From contig JAHYZZ010000036.1 in NCBI GenBank assembly GCA_019424135.1, positions 1 through 6,070 on the forward strand: DNA of 6,070 nucleotides. The letters are read 5' to 3'. The translations under genes and the position numbers were made by a program. Below are positions 5,125 through 6,070 of this stretch, piece after piece (the first letter of the stretch is position 1; each line of letters opens with the position of its first letter). The DNA is from Lachnospiraceae bacterium. GTDB taxonomy: Bacteria; Bacillota; Clostridia; Lachnospirales; Lachnospiraceae. The notes below the pieces were generated by a model. It saw nothing but the letters and a program-made list of their open reading frames with translations, ran no database searches and was not told where the DNA came from.

Positions 5125-5634
5125 TTAACCTACAATCTCTTCAATTGATTTTCCGCGAAGTCTGGAAACCTCCTCCGGAGTCTTGATCTGGCGGAGTCCA
5201 TCGATTGTAGCAAGAACAACATTCTGCTTATTGTTGGATCCGAGAGATTTGGTACGGATATTCTTGATTCCTGCCATCTCGATCACGGCACGGGCCGGAC
5301 CTCCGGCAATCACACCAGTACCTTCCGGAGCTGTTTTGAGCAGTACAGAAGCTCCTCCGAACTTTCCGATAAAATCGTGTACGATACTTTCGTTTTCATT
5401 CATCGCTACTGTGATCAGATGCTTTGCAGCATCTTCTTTTCCTTTGCGGATTGCCTCCGGAATTTCAGTAGCTTTTCCTAAACCTGCACCAACATGGCCA
5501 TTTCCATCGCCAACAACTACTAAAGCTGTGAATCTCATATTACGGCCACCCTTAACAACTTTGGTTACACGTTTAATTGACACTACTTTTTCATTTAACT
5601 CTAACTGACTAGCATCAATACGTTCCTGTTTCAT
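5125..5634 (-). CDS. rpsE: 30S ribosomal protein S5
   Basis: The 169-residue protein matches S5, which lies on the solvent side of the 30S subunit near the decoding site and contributes to translational accuracy. The N-terminal double-stranded-RNA-binding fold spans roughly residues 11-75 and includes VVKGGRNMRFTALVVVGDG (26-44) and GLGKATEIPEAIRKG (51-65). The C-terminal half carries APEGTGVIAGGPARAVIEMAG (102-122, with conserved glycines) and SLGSNNKQNVV (130-140). AAGGAGG lies 5642-5648, 7 nt before the ATG. It is 14 nt downstream of rplR and 14 nt upstream of rpmD. The segment around residues 20-33 (KRVTKVVKGG), where spectinomycin-resistance changes are known in other bacteria, looks wild type. 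Confidence 0.98.
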   Translation of the reverse strand: MKQERIDASQLELNEKVVSIKRVTKVVKGGRNMRFTALVVVGDGNGHVGAGLGKATEIPEAIRKGKEDAAKHLITVAMNENESIVHDFIGKFGGASVLLKTAPEGTGVIAGGPARAVIEMAGIKNIRTKSLGSNNKQNVVLATIDGLRQIKTPEEVSRLRGKSIEEIVG

Positions 5635-5648
5635 GTGTGCTCCTCCTT

Positions 5649-6017
5649 CTAGAAATTCAACCCAGCTTCTCTAGCTGCGTCTGCTAATGCCTGAATTTTT
5701 CCCTGGTATATAAAGCCGCCTCTGTCAAAGACAACATCCTTAATACCTTTTTCCAGCGCCTTCTCGGCGATTACTTTTCCAAGATATGCTGCTGCATCAA
5801 CGTTGTTGGTTTTTTCCAGATTTGCCTTCACGTCTTTCTGAAGAGTGGAAGCAGATACGAGAGTATTTCCAACTGTATCGTCAATGATCTGTGCATACAT
5901 GTGATTGTTGCTTCTAAACACAGCCAGACGCGGGCACTCAGCCGTACCGCTCAAACGGTTGCGGATCTTTCTGTGTTTATTAACACGAACTACGCTTCTT
6001 GATTTTTTGCTAACCAT
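5649..6017 (-). CDS. rplR: 50S ribosomal protein L18
   Basis: This codes for a 122-residue protein, the usual length for bacterial L18, which binds 5S rRNA and helps seat it in the central protuberance of the 50S subunit. A basic N-terminal arm (residues 2-22, rich in K and R) is followed by the conserved core, including CPRLAVFRSNNHMYAQ (28-43) and VVFDRGGFIYQG (95-106). I chose the ATG at 6017 (MVSKKSRS) over an in-frame GTG at 6023, because the AGGAG at 6027-6031 sits 9 nt from the ATG but only 3 nt from the GTG. The stop is TAG. The next gene, rpsE, starts 14 nt downstream, and its ribosome site begins right after this stop, suggesting close translational linkage. Nothing looks damaged. 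Confidence 0.97.
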   Translation of the reverse strand: MVSKKSRSVVRVNKHRKIRNRLSGTAECPRLAVFRSNNHMYAQIIDDTVGNTLVSASTLQKDVKANLEKTNNVDAAAYLGKVIAEKALEKGIKDVVFDRGGFIYQGKIQALADAAREAGLNF

Positions 6018-6034
6018 TTTCACACTCTCCTTAC

Positions 6035-6070
6035 TTATTTTTTACCAGTCTTACCAACTTTACGTCTGAT
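6035..6070 (-). CDS. rplF: 50S ribosomal protein L6, C-terminal end only
   Basis: Only the last 11 codons and a TAA stop are inside the window; the rest lies beyond position 6070. The visible residues read IRRKVGKTGKK, the basic C-terminal tail typical of bacterial L6, a large-subunit protein near the GTPase-associated region. Position supports the call: rplF directly precedes rplR in the spc operon, and here the gap to the rplR start is 17 nt. Too little is visible to judge anything else about the gene. Confidence 0.85.
   Translation of the reverse strand: MRRKVGKTGKK

Noticed and set aside
5183..5608. 141-codon plus-strand frame opposite rpsE
   Set aside because: It is wholly antisense to a certain ribosomal-protein gene and has no recognisable family features; such frames are common opposite codon-biased genes.

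Overview
The window is a stretch of the conserved ribosomal-protein superoperon of a Gram-positive bacterium, read entirely on the minus strand. In transcription order (high to low coordinates) it holds rplF (3' end), rplR, rpsE, rpmD, rplO, secY, adk, map, a small KOW-domain gene, infA, rpmJ, rpsM and rpsK (5' part). This is the end of the spc operon running into the alpha operon. Strong AGGAGG-type ribosome sites, a four-cysteine zinc LID in adenylate kinase, a zinc-ribbon L36 and the KOW gene between map and infA all point to Bacillota, class Clostridia. The protein sequences look most like Lachnospiraceae; that family call is inference from memory, not a search.

Region by region: 4459-6070 is a tightly packed block (gaps of 14-31 nt, and a 1-nt TAATG overlap between rplO and secY) coding for 50S and 30S proteins. 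SecY (3144-4459) is the translocon pore, but its frame is broken by one missing base near 4267-4270. Restoring that base gives a normal 438-residue protein, so an assembly or sequencing error is the likeliest cause. An 85-nt gap with a perfect 8-bp hairpin separates secY from adk-map-KOW-infA, which are again closely packed.

The two longest gaps lie at the operon junction. The 145-nt infA-rpmJ gap contains a strong extended -10 sigmaA-type promoter, and the transcript it predicts begins almost directly with a foldable three-way junction ahead of the rpmJ ribosome site. The 217-nt rpmJ-rpsM gap contains a GC-rich, hairpin-dense segment (711-847) unlike its AT-rich flanks; it is either a cis-acting leader for the alpha-operon genes or a dispersed intergenic palindromic element. 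These two RNAs are the least ordinary things here.

The genes share one theme, which is making ribosomes and handling their products: ribosomal proteins, initiation factor IF-1, methionine removal from nascent chains (Map), membrane insertion and secretion (SecY), and adenylate balance (Adk). No mobile genes, CRISPR, tRNA, rRNA or defence genes are visible, and no intrinsic terminator was found. Apart from the intergenic RNAs the window is ordinary core genome.
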